Below, in pieces: positions 60,477 through 64,000 of a stretch of DNA of 64,000 bases. Origin of the DNA: Plasmodium malariae. Its lineage: Eukaryota; Apicomplexa; Aconoidasida; Haemosporida; Plasmodiidae. A program made the position numbers and the translations under genes. A model generated the notes under the pieces. That model searched no databases. It was not told where the DNA came from and was given only the letters and a program-made list of their open reading frames with translations. Position 1 is the stretch's first letter; every line of letters starts with the position of its first letter. The stretch spans positions 737,501 through 801,500 of the forward strand of contig NC_041777.1 in NCBI RefSeq assembly GCF_900090045.1. Reading direction: 5' to 3'.

Positions 60477-61418
60477 TTATAACAAATGCGTAACGCTAAA
60501 TTTATCAGATGAAGTATCTTCTTGATTTGGGTCAAAGTTATCCTCTATGTGCAAATGCACAATTTAAAAAAAAAGATACGTTCGTTCGAAATAGATTTAT
60601 ATTAACATAAAAATGAACAGAAATATTGCAATATAAAAATGATTCAATAAAAAGAAAAAAAGAAAAAAAAAGAAAAAAAAAAGGAAAAAAAAAAGGAAAA
60701 ACCAAATAGCAAAAGGTAGTACCAAAGGGCATTATCAAACGGAATTGCCAAACGGAATTGCCAAACGGAAATACCAAAAACGTCTTATATGAACGACGTA
60801 ATACCATCCCTTTTTAAGCCCTCAAAAAATAATACGTAAATAAAAGCTTTAAAGGGTTGTATAATATAATAATAACTACAGCATCCAAAAATTTAAAAAC
60901 GTTAAATCGTTAACTCCAAAAATGAAGTAGAGAAGTAGAGAAGTAGAGAAGTAGAGAAGTGAAGAAGTGAAGAAATGAAGAAATGAAGAAATTAAGAAAG
61001 GAAGAAATGAAGAAATTAAGAAAGGAAGAAATGAAGAAAGGAAAAAAAAAAAAAAAAAAAAAAAAAAGTTCAAAAATTGAAAGGCAATTTTTATTAGTAT
61101 ATACACCTGAACAACACAAGGACAAAATACCTGTTTTGTTGAACTGCAAAAAAAAAAAAAAAAAAAAAAAAAAATGGAAAAAACGGCAAAAATGGAAAAA
61201 ATGACGAATAGCGAATAACAAATAATGAATAATGAATAATGACAAAAGGACAGAAGATGCAAAGGAGCTAATAAAATGGAATAAAAAAAAAAAAAAAAAT
61301 AAATAAGACGATACAAATAAGCTAGTTATAATAAAAGAACAACTAATGAATGCAAGTAAAAATCAATACAACATTTTAGAAGGAACGAATGAGGGTTCTT
61401 AATATGTTAATGAATAAG

Positions 61419-61457
<39 letters not shown>

Positions 61458-61629
61458 ACACATATATATACACATATATATACACATATACATGTGTATA
61501 TATATATACACATATATGTACGTTTGTATGTATTTGTACATATGTATGTATACACACGTGTGCTTTTATTGACGCTCGTTTTTCCTTTCTTCTAACTTGG
61601 ATTTTTTGCCCCATCTGAATGAACGTCAT
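60477..61629 (-). CDS. Small 77-residue single-pass membrane protein, five exons (predicted)
   Basis: Assembled by hand from splice signals: exons 61597-61629, 61373-61397, 61107-61143, 60805-60875 and 60477-60544. Phases at the four junctions are 0, 1, 2 and 1, and all match; the total is exactly 78 codons with stop. The product starts MTFIQMGQKIQ, has a hydrophobic and aromatic segment containing NRYFVLVLFSYYYIIQPF and KAFIYVLFFEGL, then a short polar acidic tail (DEDNFDPNQEDTSSDKFS) ending VTHLL. This suggests one membrane helix with a soluble tail. No family is recognised. It lies between the F0 a-like gene and NEK4 and is too fragmented to show as a single long frame. A mitochondrial role is only guilt by neighbourhood. 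The last two exons are the most convincing; exon 2 (25 nt) is the weakest. Confidence 0.5.
60905..61041. repeat. GAAGTAGA / GAAGAAATGAA repeat in intron of the small gene
   Basis: Purine-rich tandem array: first AGAAGTAG units, then GAAATGAAGAAATTAAGAAAG units, followed by a poly-A run. It falls inside the predicted third intron (60876-61106) of the small gene at 60477-61629. Confidence 0.8.
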
Positions 61630-61906
61630 TATAGATCAGTTGGACATTTCGCTAATATTAAATCTTTTTCCATTTATGTAAAAATTTTCACTACTTTATA
61701 AGGAAAAAAGATAAAATAAAAAAAATGAAAACAAAATAAACATACAAAAAAAGATACATACATACGTACATATATACATACATACATACATACGCAGATA
61801 AACGGATAAACAAATAGATAAATAAAAGAACAAGTCTTTTCCCTCATCATTCTCTTAATTTTTTTTTTTTTGTAAAATATACACACACACATTAATATCA
61901 TTCCAA

Positions 61907-64000
61907 ATGGACAAATATGAAAAAATACGGGATATAGGAAAAGGAAACTATGGGAATACAATACTCGTTAGGGACAAAAAAAATGATCAGTAATATTTTT
62001 TCTCTTTGCAGAAATAAAGAAAAAAAAAAAAATAAAATAAATAAATTAATTAAACACAACAAAATGACAAAACAACAAAATGACAAAACAACAAAATGAC
62101 AAAACAACAAAATGACAAAACAACAAAATGACAAAACAACAAAATGACAAAACAACAAAACGACAAAACAACAAAACGACAAAACAACAAAACGACAAAA
62201 CAACAAAACGACAAAACAACAAAACGACAAAACAACAAAACGACAAAACAACAAAACGACAAAACAACAAAATGGAATGTTTTTTTTTTTTTTATTATAA
62301 AGTTATGTAATGAAAATAATAAACATCTCCCAGATGTCCCAAAAGGAAAAAAGGCAGTGTTTGAAGGAAGTTGAAGTATATTGGAAAATACATTTTACGG
62401 GAAAAGATAAAAATATGCACATGTGAACACATGAACACATACATGCATACATAAACGCATATATATAAATTCATATATACAAGTGCACATATACTTAAGT
62501 GTGTATATATATAAGTCCATATATATATATATTTTTGTGTGTGCGCGTATGTACGTGGTTGTACGCATGCGTGTGAGCATGTTTACGTGCTGATATATGC
62601 GGCCTTTTTCTATTCGCGTTCTTATGCATCTTGCAGCTACTATCAAAACTAAACCACCCGTTTATAGTAAAGTATATAGAAAGCTACATAGAGGGAGATA
62701 CACTCCGAATTGTTATGAAATATTGTAAAGGTGAACAAATCTATAAATGAAAAAAGGACATATAAACCTAATTTTAGTTAAGAAAAATAATAAAATCTTC
62801 ATTTTATGTTTTTAATTGTTTCTAATGATATATGAAGGTGGAGACCTATACCACTATATTCAAAATAAGAAGAAACAAAATACACCTATAAAAGAAAAGC
62901 GTATATTAATTTGGTTCACTCAAATTCTAACCGCTTTAAAATTTCTTCACTCAAACCATATTTTGCACCGAGGTTAATATGCACTACTCTTCCCTGATCA
63001 GAAATGAGGAGGGGGAAAAAAGAGGCTCCGATTAGTAGCGCAAATGCGACGCATGCATGCAAATACACATACATATATACATGAATATGTACATATAGAC
63101 GTGCATATACCCGCACATATGTATATATGTACATATAGACATGTCTATACACACGTGTGCGAGTATTTGTTTGGATGCTTTTTACCGGCAGATATGAAGT
63201 CGCTGAACATTTTAATAGACAGCGACAAGAGAGTACGACTGTGCGATTTTGGAATTTCGAAGGTTTTAGAAAATACCTTAGATTATGCCAATACGTTAAT
63301 AGGTACCCCTTATTATTTAAGCCCAGAATTATGTAAAGACAAAAAATATAGCTGGCCTTCAGATGTATGGGCTACTGGTTGTCTCATTTATGAGTTAGCC
63401 ACGTTCAGAACTCCTTTCCATTCGACCAAAGGGATTCAACAGTTGTGCTACAACATAAGATATGCCCCGGTACGTGCCATAACGCGTGTCTGTGGATGTA
63501 CGCCCATACGTACATATACATATACATACAAACGTACATACAAATACATATCTTGGTATAATAGTCCGGCGGGAAACTTTTGGGAGACGTGAACATGTGT
63601 ACCCACTTTTGCTCTCTCTCTGGTTTAAATTCTTCTTTTTTTTTTTTTCCTTTTTTTTTCCTTTTGTTTTTTTCTTTTTTCGAATATACCCTTTGCAGAT
63701 ACCCGATTTGCCAAATATATACTCGAAAGAACTCAATAACATTTACAAGAGTATGCTAATAAGAGAGCCAAATTACAGAGCCACCGTTCAGCAATTATTA
63801 GTTTCTGACATTGTTCAGGTAAAACATTATAACGTCCCATAAAAAGGAAAAGGAAAAAAAAAAAAAAAAAAAAAAGGAAGAAAAAAAGAAAGAAAAAGAA
63901 AGAAACTTATATGTATAAAAATAAATTCATTTTTGCAAAAAGGTATACTCAGTAGTACCGATAAGTAGAAACCTCTTATATCAAAAATTTGTTTCTTGTT
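61907..64000 (+). CDS. NEK4: NIMA-related protein kinase 4, cut by right edge
   Basis: Exons 61907-61989, 62303-62375, 62637-62730, 62838-62972, 63192-63469, 63699-63818 and probably 63943 onward; all phases match. Kinase motifs in order: YEKIRDIGKGNYGNTILV (glycine loop), VMK (ATP lysine), KEVELLSKLNHPFIVKY (alpha-C Glu), GGDLYHYI, ILHRDMKSLNIL, LCDFGISK, GTPYYLSPELC, SDVWATGCLIYELATF. The HRDMKSLNI and GTPYYLSPE forms are typical of NIMA kinases. In Plasmodium NEK4 is a gametocyte-expressed kinase needed for premeiotic DNA replication in the zygote and ookinete formation; that is family knowledge. APE is SPE here, as is common in Neks. Identification is supported by position next to the F0 a-like gene. 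The C-terminus is outside the window, and the 63943 exon is tentative. Confidence 0.92.
62055..62272. repeat. 16-bp minisatellite in NEK4 intron 1
   Basis: About thirteen copies of ACAACAAAATGACAAA. The first six or so units have ATGAC, and from about 62158 onward every unit has ACGAC, so the array is two homogeneous blocks of one variant each. It fills most of the 313-nt first intron of NEK4. Confidence 0.9.

Noticed and set aside
62046..62374. Overlapping Cys/Phe/Val and Lys/Gln/Asn frames in NEK4 intron 1
   Set aside because: They come from the 16-bp minisatellite; all three frames are open because the unit contains no stop in the long run.
1..64000. CRISPR arrays, insertion sequences, transposons, bacterial-type operons
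   Set aside because: The tandem arrays lack spacers and the sequence is a eukaryotic nuclear chromosome; no transposase or reverse-transcriptase motifs were seen.

Overview
The window is nuclear DNA of a malaria parasite (genus Plasmodium). Signs are very high A+T, poly-A/poly-T runs, short AT-rich GT-AG introns with phase-matched exons, asparagine-rich low-complexity coding sequence, and a 2.3 kb block of almost pure A+T typical of a Plasmodium centromere. From memory, the gene order matches the centromere-proximal part of P. falciparum chromosome 7: dynein heavy chain, EST-type kinase, centromere, cysteine repeat modular protein 2, mitochondrial uS8, prefoldin 3, several conserved unknowns, an F0 subunit a-like gene, NEK4. 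The species cannot be fixed by eye. Base composition and intergenic length suggest a non-falciparum species such as P. malariae or P. ovale.

Layout. 1-1837 (-): 5' part of a dynein heavy chain, running off the left edge. 2811-11348 (-): a 2845-residue protein kinase split by huge Asn/Lys-rich insertions. 11349-22515: an 11 kb gene-poor tract holding the centromere core at about 19437-21765. 22516-31667 (-): CRMP2, for which I reconstruct eight exons including a 66-nt signal-peptide exon. 33652-34420 (+): mitochondrial ribosomal protein uS8. 36478-38432 (+): prefoldin subunit 3, six exons. 40068-45254 (+): a nine-exon 1271-residue protein with a tryptophan-rich triple repeat and a Glu-Ala-Glu repeat. 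46391-47923 (-): a rhomboid-like membrane protein lacking clear catalytic residues. 48921-50710 (-) and 54529-55677 (+): two divergently transcribed paralogues with an alpha/beta-hydrolase fold, a two-helix membrane insertion and a substituted nucleophile. 57610-58203 (+): a charged protein of unknown function. 59014-59694 (-): nuclear-encoded F0 ATP synthase subunit a-like. 60477-61629 (-): a 77-residue small protein that I assemble from five tiny exons. 61907-64000 (+): NEK4 kinase, cut by the right edge.

There is no operon logic here; each gene has its own flanks. Themes that recur are motility and meiosis (dynein, NEK4), invasion or secretion (CRMP2), mitochondrial function (uS8, F0 a, perhaps the rhomboid-like protein) and cytosolic folding (prefoldin). 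Nearly every intron and intergenic gap carries its own private minisatellite. The least explained elements are the hydrolase-fold pair, the tryptophan repeat protein and several short multi-exon gene candidates. All gene models are hand-built from splice signals and reading phase, with no alignment or transcript evidence.
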